A DNA stretch of 64,000 bases, taken from NCBI GenBank assembly GCA_009617715.1, contig VTFK01000191.1, positions 1,546,395 to 1,610,394 on the forward strand, given 5' to 3'. Origin of the DNA: Plectrocnemia conspersa (taxonomy: Eukaryota > Arthropoda > Insecta > Trichoptera > Polycentropodidae). Under the pieces are notes generated by a model that was given only the letters and a program-made list of their open reading frames with translations, had not been told where the DNA came from and did not search any database. Positions 12,091 through 25,479 of this stretch are shown here, one piece after another (within the stretch, counting starts at the first letter, position 1; every line of letters starts with the position of its first letter). The translations under genes and the position numbers were made by a program.

Positions 12091-13029
12091 CGATCAAATG
12101 AAATTTTAAATATATAATAATCATTAATTTCGATCTTTTAAACTCAATAAAATTAGAAAACACAAATATAAAAATCTAGGTCTTTTAGGTGTATTGCGCT
12201 TGTCAAATATGCGCTGTAAAACTATTTAATTTATATTATGGCGAGTATAATAATTACAATTTTTCTCCCCAAAGATTCCTATAAATGCGATAAGGATACT
12301 TTTTTAACAATCTTACTGAAATACGGTTTAAACTGATACAGTATTAATTTATCAGGTATTTAAAATATATTAAATAGATGTTTATATGTTTTTTTTAAAT
12401 AGTGGAAAAATATCCAAAATATAAGCAAAAATAATAGATAATGTTTGATCATATTTTTTAGGATTAGGATTATTTTTTAGTTGAGGATTCACAATTTTTG
12501 ACAGCTCGTAATAAAAACTGGTATAATTTGTTTGTGTCTTATAACAACGTAAATAACAGTAAGAATGTGTATATTGTTAAAAATTATAAATTGACAATTT
12601 ATATTATGGATTGATTTCAAAATGGACAACAAATTAAAACCATATTCATGTATACTGAAGTTAAAATAGGTACAATACTAGTATTAGATATAATATTATT
12701 TCGATAGCAGTCTATTGCTTAATATTTTAACGGTATTAAAAGTATTAATTAGCACTACGAATTATTTAATAATCGATAACTACAAAGCCTGTCGTTAAAA
12801 TGCAAAAAGCATTTATCTTAGCTTTTAAGTCTAATTTTTATTATGTTTAAAAAATATTTTTGAAATTACCAAACAATCAGAGTATTAAATAATAATATTT
12901 AATATAAAATTAACTTACTTCCAAAGACAGTCTTTTGATTTAATTATATTTTTTTATAATATATAAAAAATGCTGTATTCAAATGACATATTTTTTGTCA
13001 ATATCTAGTTCAATTTCAAAGGCCCAGCT

Positions 13030-13470
13030 CACACGAAACACTATAATGTATCGACCCTTTTATCTATTTATTTTTATTTCATTCACGTTTTTTCCCACTC
13101 ACCTGCGGTCAGTGGTAATAAAAACACATTTGCGCTTATAAATAAGACAAGGTATATGATTTGTGGACGTCGGGATACCCTCGGTTCCCATACGCTCAAA
13201 GAAACGACTCGTAAACGGGCGAGATATGATATCGCCATATTTCACGGGCCCGAAGCAAAATATAAAAGGCGTCGAGAAGAGAAAGGGTCCGGCGTGTGAA
13301 AGAAGAAAAGGCGAATATTATCCGAGATTGTCTGGCCTAAGATCAGCAAAGGTTATAAATAAGGGCGCGTGATTTTTCCCGGGGCGGCAGGTGAGACTCG
13401 GCCCTCTGGACGGTTTACCATAAATACGTGCGAGCTTTATTTCGGACCCCCGGGCAAAAGTTATTCTTGA
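13030..13470. other. GC-richer non-coding block
   Basis: This block is rich in purines and CG (for example AAAAGGCGTCGAGAAGAGAA). The 69-codon frame at 13163-13372 does not start with ATG and resembles nothing. Candidate regulatory block. Confidence 0.35.
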
Positions 13471-14554
13471 AATGTATGAAAAATACGTCCCTTATATACA
13501 TAGAAATTTGTGTATAAAACAAAAATATGCGTCCTAGATTCCAAAATAGCATAAAAAGCGCTTACGTAGGTACATATTTGTTTTTTGCTATGAAAACATG
13601 TTTAAGTAAATTGTGTTTAAAAAAAGTGCGGAAATTCTGTACAGTCCATAACCTTGAAAGATATCTTATTTAACAAATAGCAATCCATGTTAAATCAAAA
13701 AATATTAATATACTTAATTTACTTTCTTTATTACATAACAATTTTGATTAACTAATTAAAGTAAAATAAATTATCTAAAATAATCAGTAATTTATTTTAA
13801 CAACAAAATATTTGTCATATATGTAATAATTCTACAATTAAATTTTATTGCTATCTATTTTTTTGTACTTTTGTGTTTTGATTGCAGAATTTCAAATTAA
13901 AATCTTAGATCCCTAAGAAAAACTATTATTTACAAAATAATGTGAAATTTATTAGCATTGCATTAGATTGCATATCAAAATATACGTTAAACTTCACGAT
14001 TGTATATATCTAACGAGTGTTAATGTCTTATATTCGATCTCGGGTTAGATTTATGTTTATTGCGCCAATTTGAGAAGATCGTTATTCTTGAACTAAAATT
14101 TTACTTCTCTACCTTTGTTTATGTGTTTTATACCTATCTTGATAATGTACATTATAATTTGAAATAAGATAGTGTGAGTGTAAAGCGCACTTTATATTAA
14201 AAATTTCAGTCCGTGGGCCACAATAGCAGCAAGCCATTTAAATGTTACTTTAAAGTCTTATTTATATTTTACGTTACCGCCTTGTTTACTTTGAAGAGGC
14301 GTTAACAAAGTTTATCTACATTCCATAAATATAATTTCATTCATTTTATTTTAATTGATTTTAACTTTTTACCTCTCAGTAATAAGTTTATAAACGTTGT
14401 TAGTAATGTGTTTTCTATATTAAAAATCATAACTTTAATTTTAATAATATTTATTACAGATCTACAACCCTTATTTGTGTTAAATAATGTAATCAATTTA
14501 TGTAAATTAATTAAATGTATAATATTGAACTATTTCACAATATCAAACTAAACT

Positions 14555-14850
14555 TTACGTTGATATACCGACCTTTGATATGATTTAAAATCAATACGAT
14601 CCGGCAATATCTCGGCGGAAACGCCACAAGATTCCGTTCGTGATACCCTCGGCGGTGTTTGCATGTGTGTACGTGGCTTTGAAACCTTAATTGGATACCG
14701 GGGATAAGCACCATGTCTGACTAGAATCGACGAAAGCTTTCGTCGTAATAGTTTAAACACACGCCGAAGCGTGAATGGAGATTACCGGTAAATTAGCCGC
14801 GCAAAAACTCCGTGTTTAGTATAAACTTTGTCGTAGCTAAACACAAAGTT
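14555..14850. other. GC-richer non-coding block
   Basis: It has sharp borders against AT-rich flanks. The minus-strand 70-codon frame has no recognisable features. Candidate conserved non-coding element. Confidence 0.35.
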
Positions 14851-14999
14851 TTCTTTGGGTATTCAATTAAGAATTGCATCATCACACGTTAGATAACATT
14901 TATAAAACGAATCTTGAATAATTCTTTTAGTAAATCAATCATGATAACTATTTTATAAGACTCTCTTTGAAACTTTTAATTACTACATATTTAAACATT

Positions 15000-15165
15000 T
15001 TTTTTTATTTTATTGCTATTATTTTATAACAAGCTATAGCCCAATGCGTTACGACTGGTTGCAGCTTACAATTATTATATGTAACTATGAATTTTTTAGC
15101 TTGATTTTTAATTCTTTATCACGATATTTATCCGTGATATTCTAAAAATCTAGGAAAACACAAAG
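15000..15165 (+). repeat. Dispersed repeat family R-C, copy 2
   Basis: A T run, ATAGCCCAATGCGTTACGAC, then CTTGATTT and AAAATCTAGGAAAACACA occur in the same order as in 11880-12090. Confidence 0.55.
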
Positions 15166-16110
15166 TGTATTTGTCTACTAAAATTAAATTTTTTAACATA
15201 TTTACAAATAACAATTTCTTAAAATCACTAGGGTCAATATGAGATTCGAAACCAATTTTTTAAAGCATTAGTCACCGACTTTTTTGGCCCAAAAAATTCT
15301 AAAAATATATTTGCCGGCAATCGGTGCGGTAGTAAAGGATGTGAGTATGACTTTAAATCACAGCACCTGTGCATTGCTTTAAACCCGGTTTTGACAGATT
15401 GGATAGAAGCAATTTTGCAGAATTCATAGTACAATTGTGAATTTCGGTAAAGTTTACCAGACTCCAACGCTGCAGTTTCAATCCAATGCCGCCTAACATA
15501 TCCCTTTAAGTTTAATTGTAAGGTAAGAAAATGTAATGATCTATATACAATGCTATATAATATTGTTATAATAAACTTTTACAATCAAGAATAGTCAGAG
15601 AAAACATATTAAGTTAATTGCTCTAGAATATTTACTATACATCTCATTTTCGCTCGTATTATATGTTTGAATATTGATAAAGCTATTATTATAATTTAAC
15701 AATATGTTAGTTTGATTAAAAATTATATTATTAAAATATAATATTATCGTTTTACCCTAATTTTTTTCTTTTAATTATTTCAAACGAATTTCTTTCAATA
15801 TATTTAAAAATCTTAATATATCTTCTTCAGAAAAAGTGAGAATTGATCATTATGAATCTTAGCAAAAAATATATAACATTATGCAATAATCAATCTTATT
15901 TAATATTGCCTTTTAATACTAAGTTTTTATGTTGAATATGTTTTGAATATACCTCTCGGTAAATATTTTTAAAAATCAAAAATAATGTATGGTTGAATAG
16001 CTCGTGTTTTGAGTTGGTTGTGTTATACATGTATCAAAGATTTGGATTACACTTTCAATCTCGCATTAGTTCAGTCCATGATCTTGATCGTAAAAATACT
16101 GATAGTGAAC

Positions 16111-16493
16111 TGATGGAGTAACGGAGGATATTACACAATCAGTCTTCTCGAAAACGCTGTCAGGTGACACGTTTTCTGCGGAAAAAATGATGAATTGCAA
16201 TAAAAAAATTTGAGAACTATTTAAAAAAGGTAATTTATATATACCTAATACAACGCCATTGCTAAATACAGTTGAACTGTTTCCTTATTTTTTCATATCA
16301 GATGAAGCTTTAGCACTAGGAAAAAAAATAATGAAGCCGTACCCACAAACTACGTACATTACTGAGCAAATGACATTCAACTACTGATCAGTTGTTGAAG
16401 GTGCCTTTGAGATATTCATATCGAAATTTGGATTTTTCAAAAAAGCCCAAAAACGCGGCAATTATAGCATCGATGTGCTGTTATTTACATAAT
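16111..16493 (+). pseudogene. PIF/Harbinger (HARBI1-like) transposase relic, C-terminal DDE part
   Basis: Plus-strand translation gives the order of a Harbinger DDE transposase: WSNGGYYTISLLENA (about 16114-16160), then from 16229 GNLYIPNTTPLL, FPYFFISDEALALG, KKIMKPYPQTTYITEQM, TFNY-stop, SVVEGAFEIFISKFGFF, and finally CCYLHN in another frame (16476-16493). These match the family's Ser-Asp-Gly-Gly, Asp-Glu-Ala, Arg/Lys-Pro-Tyr-Pro, FNY, VVE-AFG and C-C-LHN blocks. At least two frameshifts, one internal stop and a short deletion after FNY show that it is inactive. Terminal inverted repeats were not located. An autonomous element also needs a second Myb-like gene, not seen here. Confidence 0.85.
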
Positions 16494-17105
16494 TAATTGG
16501 TTAAACTAAGATATTGCAAGGTCCAACTTTTCGAAGCATAAACATTATCAGTCCAGGCCCCTATTCTTTATTATTTTTTTAGTTATCAATGGTAATTTTA
16601 TCTTAATATATTAATTTTATTTTTAATATTTTCTATGGTCGCCAGGTGTTTAATTGTTTTATATATTACTAGCAATCTTTTCAAAGACTCGTGTTTTTTA
16701 TATTTATTTACATTATTCTTATAGGTTTTATTCCAGAAAATAGGCAATGATTCTAAGATAAATATAACAAGGCGTCAATTGGGGGTAAGGGTGATATGGG
16801 CATTTGCACCACCCTCCCTTGAATTTAAAATAATTATTGAATAAAAAAAAACAGTTTTAAATCAGTCCTGATTTTTTTTTAATATATGTAATTTCAGTAA
16901 AATTATATCGGAATACATTTTCATCAGTAAATATATATTTTTACCAGTAGAAATATAATTTATATGGCAGTTGATTACAACATTTCCATACGTAATAATG
17001 TATACATTTACATGCTTATCAATATTTATCCGTGTACATGCGATGTATAAATGTAAATAAAAGTGTATTTTTCAGTGAAGTTATATTTTCACTAGTAAAA
17101 TCAAA

Positions 17106-17270
17106 ATACATTTTCAGCAATAGATTTATATTTTTACTAACGAAAATTTAATTCAACTGATAGGCGCTAATGAAATTACACGCTGTTTTAAAATGTATAT
17201 GAAACTCAATTTGACAGTTGCGAAACCTCCATTTGCTGTTCAAACCCTAAACTAATCAAATGAAAGTTTA
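17106..17270 (+). repeat. Dispersed repeat family R-B, copy 1
   Basis: The copy shows ATTTTCAGCAATAGAT, AATTCAACTGATAGGCGC, a TACACGCTG block, TATGAAACTCAATTT and AAACCCTAAACTAATC. The copy at 38737-38910 has the same blocks in the same order with substitutions, and 39367-39448 has the first half. The family is rich in short CAGTGAAA / TTTCACTG palindromes, also visible at 16890-17100. The class is not recognised. Confidence 0.6.
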
Positions 17271-17299
17271 AAAACTAATTATAGTTTTTCATTAGGTCA

Positions 17300-17425
17300 A
17301 GTCCTAATATAAGGGCGTTGGTCAAAGTATACTCAAACAACATTTTGGTCAATAAAAGGGCGCAAAAACAATTATCACTTCTCAGAAGTCAAAAATTCAC
17401 GTCAAAAGCAACAAAATCGCGTCGT
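17300..17425 (+). repeat. FB-A family copy, left part
   Basis: It shares CTAATATAAG, TTTTGGTCAATA, AAAAACAATTATCACTTCTC and TTCACGTCAAAAGCAA with 59190-59300 in the same order. The inverted right arm is missing. It directly follows a copy of repeat family R-B (17106-17270). Confidence 0.75.
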
Positions 17426-17939
17426 TTCCTTTGCTGTTTACAGACAGTGATTTTCTTTTTTTACGTTTACATCATATTTTAACTAAACTATTATTAAAAA
17501 CTTGCCTCAGTTAATTAATTATGTGTTTTGAATAATTCTACTTGAGCAAATCTTACAGTATATAACAAAATAGTTATCAAAAATATTAGCAAATTAAAAT
17601 ACAAAGACTGCGATTTTTTTTGCTACATTTTAAACAGGATCTCAATATTATAACCATTGACGTACAATACAATACATATCATATATATTCTATCATCGCT
17701 TAACAATTTGCTATAAAGATGTAATACAATATAAATTGCTTTCATAACATTTTCTAGCATATCTAAAGCATTGTGTACACATAAGACGATATTCAAACAA
17801 TTTTAATAATAACATATCAAAATGTGTTATAAAGTTACACAGCACATATGTAGTAAATTGGAAAAGCAGCGACTTAAAGTTGCGGTTAACTCGAATACAT
17901 TTTTATTGTCGTCATAATATCAGTAGGCACAAAATAGTT

Positions 17940-18180
17940 TTAGATTGCGGTCAAATTGGCTTTCGGCCGAGCATAATTGCGAAGATAATCGCACTTATCA
18001 AGACGCAAGCAGGATGATCCCTTAACTGGCGCTCAGGGAATCGCTTGAGCAATCGATTGTCGCAAAGGGCTTGAAGATAAGCAAACTGAGAGCCGAAAGG
18101 GCATTCCGACACATTAGATCAAATCTTAGTCGGCTAATGCGCCCTTTGGGGCAGATTTTTAGTTCAGCGACGAGATATAA
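17940..18180. other. GC-richer non-coding block
   Basis: A short block with GGCTTTCGGCCGAGC and AATGCGCCCTTTGGGGCAG. No open frame of note. Candidate regulatory block. Confidence 0.35.
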
Positions 18181-18199
18181 TACTAGAGAGAGATTTGCC

Positions 18200-20040
18200 A
18201 AAATCTGATGGATTGTGTTACTTGTTTGACGTAACCTAACCCTTTAATGCGTTACTATAAAGTGTATAGACGGTTGTTTATGTGCCAATTTTCTCGCTAT
18301 TCAAATAAACGATGCTTTGTTACAATAAAAATCAGCTCAAATATTACATAATAAATATGCAACTAGAGACTATTTAAAAGTAATTGAATATTTCACGAAA
18401 CATAAAACATTATTATTTTCTATATTAAGACTTAATGCTTTGTTGACAATGTAATACTTTTTATTTATTATATATGTAAGTATATAAAAAGATTATAGAC
18501 TATGCGGAACGTACTGGATTGCGGCCAAAGTATAATAACGTTCGTCTTAATAATACTAGTTTATTGGTATATATGTATGTATAAATATTGCATTTAACAA
18601 TAGTATAAAATAATTCAATACTACAAAAATACTTGTATTATTATATTTCTTAAGTTTAACATACTTTTATAATGATAATATCAACTAAAATTCTTTTAAA
18701 CTATTTTTTATTAATAACTAATAATTTGTTAAATAAGAAAAAAACGTTTTTAAAATAAATTGTTTATCAAAAAATACTTAAAAATCTGATCAAGAATAGT
18801 ATAATAAAAAACGTTGTATTATCAGCTATATCAAAAATCTTATTCGAAGAATGATATGAGAAAATGCGAGTTATATGCTTATTTTATTTTATGAATCATA
18901 GTACAATACTAATGAACGACTTGAGTACAATTTGATATATGTATGTATGCATATATGTTATTTGCACGTATGTTTCATTCGTCTGAAATGGTTTCAAGAT
19001 TCAATCCCTAATAGAGTAAATCCCTAATATAATTAGACAAATACACATAGCAATACTATCAATCAAATTCTAATCAGCTAATGCGAGGCCTTGTCTCACG
19101 TCGCAAATCTAATTTCTAAGGCCAAATAGATAATTTTACGACGTATTTTGAAACAATTCTAAAATAGTCTGAAAGTTCCATATTATTAATGAGCTTATTT
19201 ATTATAGTAAAGAAGCTTCACTTAACCCCCTTGCACATCAAATGATTGGCAGTCCAGATGGGTCACCAGCTAAGCCGCATGTTTTATACAAATCTAGAAA
19301 AACATATTGATCCATATAACAAAAATTAGATTGACTTATTAGTAAACGATTTAAATATTATTTTTTCTTATACTTTAGGTTAAAACAATGAAAAATATAA
19401 ATGTAAAGTGAAGCATTTATAAATGCTGAAAATACATATTTTTAATAATTAATTAAAGACTATAAAGTGATGAATATTGCACATTATTTTAAAATGGTGG
19501 TTATAAAAATAATAAATCTGTTAAAAATTTTCATAAAAAATATGCGAAGAGATCAAATATATTCTATAAAATAAATTAAATTACAATGGGAAATTAAAAT
19601 ATTATTTGCTTTAATATAATATAAATATATAGTTAAGACCAGTTTTAATATATATTTAAAATACAATAAAAAGTTACAAAAAATGCTAAAAGAACGTCTA
19701 AATAAATGTACATGTACTGGCACATAGTGTATATTTTTCAGCATATTTATATAGAGAGAAAAAAATGACTTTTTATTAAAAAATATAATAAAATTTAAAT
19801 ATAAAAAAAACGATTAATTAAAATCAACCGTTTTACAAAAATTGTATAAAATTCATAGATACGTGTCACCTATCCAAGTAAAGACCAGGCCCAATGCTAT
19901 TTCCTAGAAATCTGGAAACTATAAAAAATATTAGATATTGTATAGATACATATGTATCAACCTTGTGTAATATTTTGATTGATATTATTGGTAATTTGCA
20001 TACGATATTCAGTAAATAAAAATCATAGACAATATTTATT
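18200..20040. other. AT-rich intergenic sequence
   Basis: I see no gene, relic or clear repeat in this stretch. Confidence 0.4.
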
Positions 20041-20045
20041 CGATT

Positions 20046-20560
20046 TCATATTTTTTTTATTAAATTTTATATTTATAAAAGTAAAATAATCTATATAAAA
20101 TAGTAAAGGTAGAAAATTAAAATTATATTAATAAGACGTTAAATTGTGTTGTGCCAGCCTTACGCATTTTAGTTGCGCGTATGGGTACGTGTGCGTATGT
20201 GAGTCTATACCCACAAGTTTATGACGCTTTTGCCCTCACCGGATAATTTAAAGATTGATTTTTAATCTGTGTCATATTATTACTTTTGCATGCAATATTC
20301 AGTTGTTTTTAAAACCATTTACATTATTTGGTTTTCATATAGGATTTTAATAAATTTTATATTTATACAGTTTAATAAAATCTATATAGAATACTTAGTA
20401 TAATTAATAAATTAAAATTATATTAATAATACGTTAAATTTGGTTATGCCAGTCTTGTATACGTGTGCGTATATGAGTCTATATAAATGTATGGCGCTAT
20501 AGCATTCACCGGATAATTTAATGTCTTATTATTTATCGTGTAATGTTATGAGCATTTAAA
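20046..20560 (+). repeat. Tandem duplication, period about 295 bp
   Basis: The unit holds TAAATTTTATATTTATA, AAAATTATATTAATAA, ACGTTAAATT, ATGCCAG or GTGCCAG, GTGTGCGTAT, GAGTCTATA and CACCGGATAATTTAA in order. The ACGTTAAATT anchor occurs at 20136 and 20431. The copies have diverged, so the duplication is not recent. Confidence 0.75.
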
Positions 20561-21000
20561 ATTCTTTTCTCCGAATCTTAATGGCGATAAAATAGTCCCT
20601 GCGTTTCGGGATCAACAATCAAAATTCAGTTCTATGTGAAACAGGTTAATGCTATGTAATATATTATAAATTGAGTCTATTTTATAAAATTAAAAAATAG
20701 TTTTAGCTTATTTTAAATGATATAAGTAAACAAATGAATTTTAATTTTAACACAAAAAATAAATGCGCCATGGCTATATGTCGTAAAAATTTATATTTTA
20801 ACTTTTATAAGCATTTAAAAAAGATTTGTCTCTGAATCTTAAGGACGATAAAATAATTCCTACGTTACGGGAGTAAAATCCTAAATTAAGTGATACATGT
20901 ATTTTTTTAAATAGATAATGTTCTTTTTTTAAATTCTATTTCATAAAATTAAAAATAGTTTAAAATTATTTTAAACGATGAAATTATAATCAAAAAAATA
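20550..21000 (+). repeat. Second tandem duplication, period about 259 bp
   Basis: GAGCATTTAAA, CTCCGAATCTTAATGGCGAT, AAAATAGTCCCTGCGTT and a TTTTATAAAATTAAAAAATAG block recur as AAGCATTTAAA, CTCTGAATCTTAAGGACGAT, AAAATAATTCCTACGTTACG and TTCATAAAATTAAAAATAG, about 259 bases later. It directly follows the 295-bp duplication. Confidence 0.75.
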
Positions 21001-21559
21001 TGTATCTAAGCGAAAAAGATTACGCAAGATACGCCTTACTATGACATTCCATAATTATGTAATAGAACGTATATTTTGATTTACTAAGAAAAAAAATATA
21101 TTTTGTATCAATAAAATTAAAATTATCATATGAAAGTTATTTTTTCAAGGCCTATAGTTTTTTTTATTTATTTTGAGATTACTTAGTATATAATTAGGAA
21201 TTTATTTAATTTAACCACTGAACATATTAAACTATGCAACGAAAAAAATAAAAATTGCAGGCTTTTAATATAATAATAAAAGGTTTTCTTAAAAAAATAA
21301 TACTATGTAACCAAGTATGCATTTACATACATATGTATATTCATAAAAAGACATTATTATATATACAGGCAGGGTAAAAATCAGTCTGAGCTTAACTAAT
21401 GTTTTTCAACTAATATTTCATAATATATAATATTGCATAGCTTTGCGGTTGCGTAATAGTGTGTTGTGTTGGTCACGTGACGCTATTCTTAACATAAAAG
21501 TGTATTATGATTAGTTGAAATTAGATGCAATTTTCTCCATAGTTTATTAAAATCACACG

Positions 21560-21800
21560 TATATATACTCGCATAAGTATGCAAGTGGCACGCTATACCA
21601 CGCGTGACGTCAAGTAAGCTCGAGAATCATAAAAGTTGTTTGGAGGAAGCTTGTGGCCGGTAAGAGCTCGCCACGGACCGCGGTTCGCGCTTTAAAAGCC
21701 CTTTCTCGAAAGCCCGCGGGGCTGAAGGGCGTCGAGGTTTAAGGGGCGAACACGTTCCCCCCGTTCTTGGGTCAGAGGTGCGGCCCTATGCTGTCGTAAA
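21560..21800. promoter_or_regulatory. GC-rich block with a full CRE (TGACGTCA)
   Basis: One of the most GC-rich stretches in the window. A perfect cAMP-response element TGACGTCA lies at 21605-21612, and a TCACGTGA E-box lies just outside at 21473-21480. There is no coding evidence. It could be an enhancer or a promoter of an unseen transcript. Confidence 0.4.
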
Positions 21801-22623
21801 AAAAACACACCACAATAAAAAAAGAGAAGAAAAAAAGGAAGACACTGGAACCATGGATATGAAACGAAGTATACATTTTTTTATCACTACCTCTGAAGAC
21901 AAAGCTTTGATGTTCGGCCGGAAAAATGTACAAATTCGAACAAGTTTTTCATTTTATTATTTTTGAAGTTTATTTTTCCCAAAAAAATCATTTCGTGTGT
22001 TGTGTTTATATTAAAATAAATAAACGTGTCTGCGCGTATTCATTTATATCCAAAACGACGTTCATTCGATTGAAGTAGATATTTTTTTGTTGTCGATATT
22101 GCTCAAAGGAAATAATGGAAACAATGGGAATACCTTTTATATACATATTTTCTAAACCCAAATAAATTTCATTCATAATATTAAAACGCATCTAATCCAA
22201 TAATCTTTTTTTTAATTTATAAACTTGTAATAGTACGTTAAAGATCTATTTTATCAAAATAGACATACAAATGTAGAGAGACCTAACGTAATCGTTTAAA
22301 TAATGCAAATATTATCAGTCCTAAGATTAAAATATTAAACTTCACAAAAGTATAACCTAAATATATGTTAATATTTAATTTATACAATTTTATCACAATT
22401 ATGGATCTCAAGAATATATATAAGAGAATTAGCTAGTGGGTAATTGTAACATGCGAGCATCATAGAAAAATTTATTATAGGCATTGCATGCAAATTAAAA
22501 TTACAATAAATGTTAAAACTCCACTTTGAATATATTATGTTACTAAATCTTTGGGAACAATCAATAAAAAATAAATAATATATATTCTTAAGTAACATAC
22601 GGTATTATTTTATTATAAAATAT

Positions 22624-22882
22624 CACCAACGCGATAGATCGGTAAAAGTCGCCGAGTATTGACCTGAAAGACCTGGGTTCAAATTCGATATAGATCTTAA
22701 TGTTTACGTAATTAGTGACTATATTTATTATATAATTATACTTTTTATCTATCAACACAAATTAGGTTTAATTTAATTTTCATAATATCATGGATGAATA
22801 TCATGATGAATAATTTAAATCGAGCTAGTTCATACATATTAGATATTGAAAATTCTTTAATAATAAACTACTTCAGCTCATA
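22624..22882 (+). mobile_element. tRNA-derived SINE, copy A
   Basis: The head (GCGATAGATCGGTAAAAGTC ... GACCTGAAAGACCTGGGTTC, then AAATTC) looks like a tRNA with a recognisable B box. The tail shares GATGAATAATTTAAATCGAG, CATACATATTAGATATTG and AAAATTCTTTA with the copy at 45330-45515. A poly-T-rich middle and no coding capacity fit a SINE. Confidence 0.75.
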
Positions 22883-24144
22883 GGGAATATTTTGTATTCC
22901 ATCAACACTATTTGTAATTAGTATTTTGAAATAAAAAAACACAACGAGTGGAGATAATCGACCTCCTTTTCTTAATATAACTGTATAAGTGTCAGAAAAT
23001 CGCTTCAAAGAAGACTTTTCAGTTAAATTAGTCATTTGGTTTTACTTTCATGGATTTTAACATTTAACCGTAAATAAAAATTGTGAAGCATAAAAACCTT
23101 GCCTCACGTGTTTTGGGACCCCTGGTACTTTTTTTATATATATATGTACATTCAATCAAATTGTTTAATGTTACATGGTAATAACAAAGTTAATGATGTT
23201 CAGCTATGAAAGTCGCACAGTAATACCTAAAACTTAATTTGGGATACACTTTAACGGATTCCTTAAGGATAATAACTCATCGCTCTTGAATAGAAATTAG
23301 AGATTGCTTTGCGTTGAAAGTATTTACTTCCGTGTTTGTTTTGCTGTGCGATTCGTAAGAGTAGCAAGTGTTTTAGACGTGCGGAATATTTTGCTCGAAT
23401 TTTTCCATGGTATGTATAAAAGCCCGCGTGAAGTATTGAAGTGTATACCGCGAACACTCAGCATCCTTGTTAAGTTTTGAGTGGAATAATAAACATATCC
23501 TTATACAAAACACCAAGATACGCCCCCACTTAAGAGGCTCTCCTGAGAAGCCTAGGGCGAATAATCGCACACAGGCGAAACGAGCAAATAAGCTTATAAA
23601 ATTTTAATTTTAGCAAAATAATACGCGTATAAAATGTCGTTAACTCACAAAATTTGTTGAATTTCTGAAGATTCTTAGAATACATGTTTCAAAGCTTTTA
23701 TTATAAACATGTTTGTTAGAGTGTAATATTTTTGCAAGAGTTTTAAAATGTAATTGAAAATATAAATAATAAAAAACATTCGAACCGTTGGTAGTGAACA
23801 AGAAATCACAAAACTTTGAGGTAGAAAGTCACGAGATCAGATCGATTTTTTCACTTCCTATCATTTTTTATCGTCTTGCAAAATAAATATGTAAGAGTGT
23901 GCGAAGTTCACGCGTGAAAATTCTCATAGTGGAACTTTTCTATTATTTGCTTAGCTTCCAGTTTCTGATTTTATCTCGCCTTAAGTGGTTTCAAAGAAAA
24001 TCTATTTTCCATTGCGTTCCGTGCTTTTCTTGCGTCGAAAAAGAAACACAAAAAAATATAACACAAACCGAAGACGGTGAAAATTCCCTTCCAATTTATT
24101 TATATTCTGCTACATACATAATATGTACTTAAACGGTTCAACTT

Positions 24145-24190
24145 GTCACGTGATGATGCTACACACGAGTCACGTGATGATGGGACACAT
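24145..24190 (+). repeat. Two tandem 24-bp units each with a TCACGTGA E-box
   Basis: GTCACGTGATGATG occurs at 24145 and 24169. Each contains the palindromic E-box TCACGTGA (24146-24153 and 24170-24177), the form bound by MITF/TFEB-type bHLH-zip factors. Whether it is regulatory is unknown. The same octamer occurs singly at 21473-21480 and 32838-32845. Confidence 0.6.
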
Positions 24191-25479
24191 TTTTTTTAAA
24201 TATTGAATATGAATTATATTTTTTCTTGTGCTATATGACTCACAGTGATTTACAGCACTTACAACATTAAAATTCATTATATTTTTATGTTGCAAATAAA
24301 CTATTATTACTCTTAAAATTTGCCTACATATAAATATAGTTTGTTTCATGCAAATGTTTTTTATTTTTATTTTTTTAATTAGAAAATTCAAACAAATTAC
24401 TTTTTAGACCGTTGATATGATAACAAGGGGTAAAATCCAGTAGTTAATTGGTATTTACATTGTATTCAAATTTAACGATAGTAAGGGGCAAAACTGAAAT
24501 TCTGCAAAATTTTACTTCTCTTAAAAAAATAGTACTAGTGAATGTTTAGTTAGTTGTGTGAATAAAATTCAATTACCAAGAAAAAAAAACATAATTTGAA
24601 TATAAAGCTTTTGATAACAATACTGATTAACTTTAACAAATATATGACATATCTGTAATTAAATAATAAAATAAGCTTTTTATAGTATATTTATGGTCCG
24701 CTCAAGTCCCTTGTATATTTAATCGTGAGGTTTACAAAATATCTAGTGTACGAATTTGTATCTATTGATAATATATAATGTTGGAACCAGAAAGAAAGAC
24801 AAAATATTGCAAATTCTTCAACAGCGTATGTGTGTGTATTTTAAAATTTCTAAAGCTTTATTTAAATTTTCATATTTAATAAAAGTTTTATATTAACATT
24901 GTTTTAAAAAAATGTTTTTTTCTAAATATATGGTAGGATTTAACGACAATTATAATCTTTATTGTGACTAATATATTTATTAGATTTCATATTAGCTTAC
25001 TAAAAATATAAACAGTTATGTTTTTTTCTGTAGTATATTGCCCCTGATTATTTTTCCTAGCTGCAGATAATGTTAAAATCTTTTAAACTGTTTATATTTT
25101 TTTTGCGATTCTAGTTTCATTGTTTGTAAACTATAAATACGGCAGTTTTCATGACCATAGTATTGCAATGTTTTTTTAAGATACATATAAATTCTACATA
25201 ATTTTTGCACAGCCCTTTTGCACGGCTCTGTTCTAAGTAGTCATGTATTTATTTACTTATAAAATATAATAATATAAATAATCTAGAATGAATTTATTCA
25301 TTTCGAGATGACGCCTATAAACTCGCCTATAAAACCACACATATTTGGGTTTCATTCATATAAACATTTTATGTGCAGATTACCGTAAAATGCACTACGC
25401 TTTCCTATTGTAGTATTCTATAGAGCGAAATGGTTCAGCGCAGCATTATGTCTTAAATATAAATATTTTATTTGAGGCA

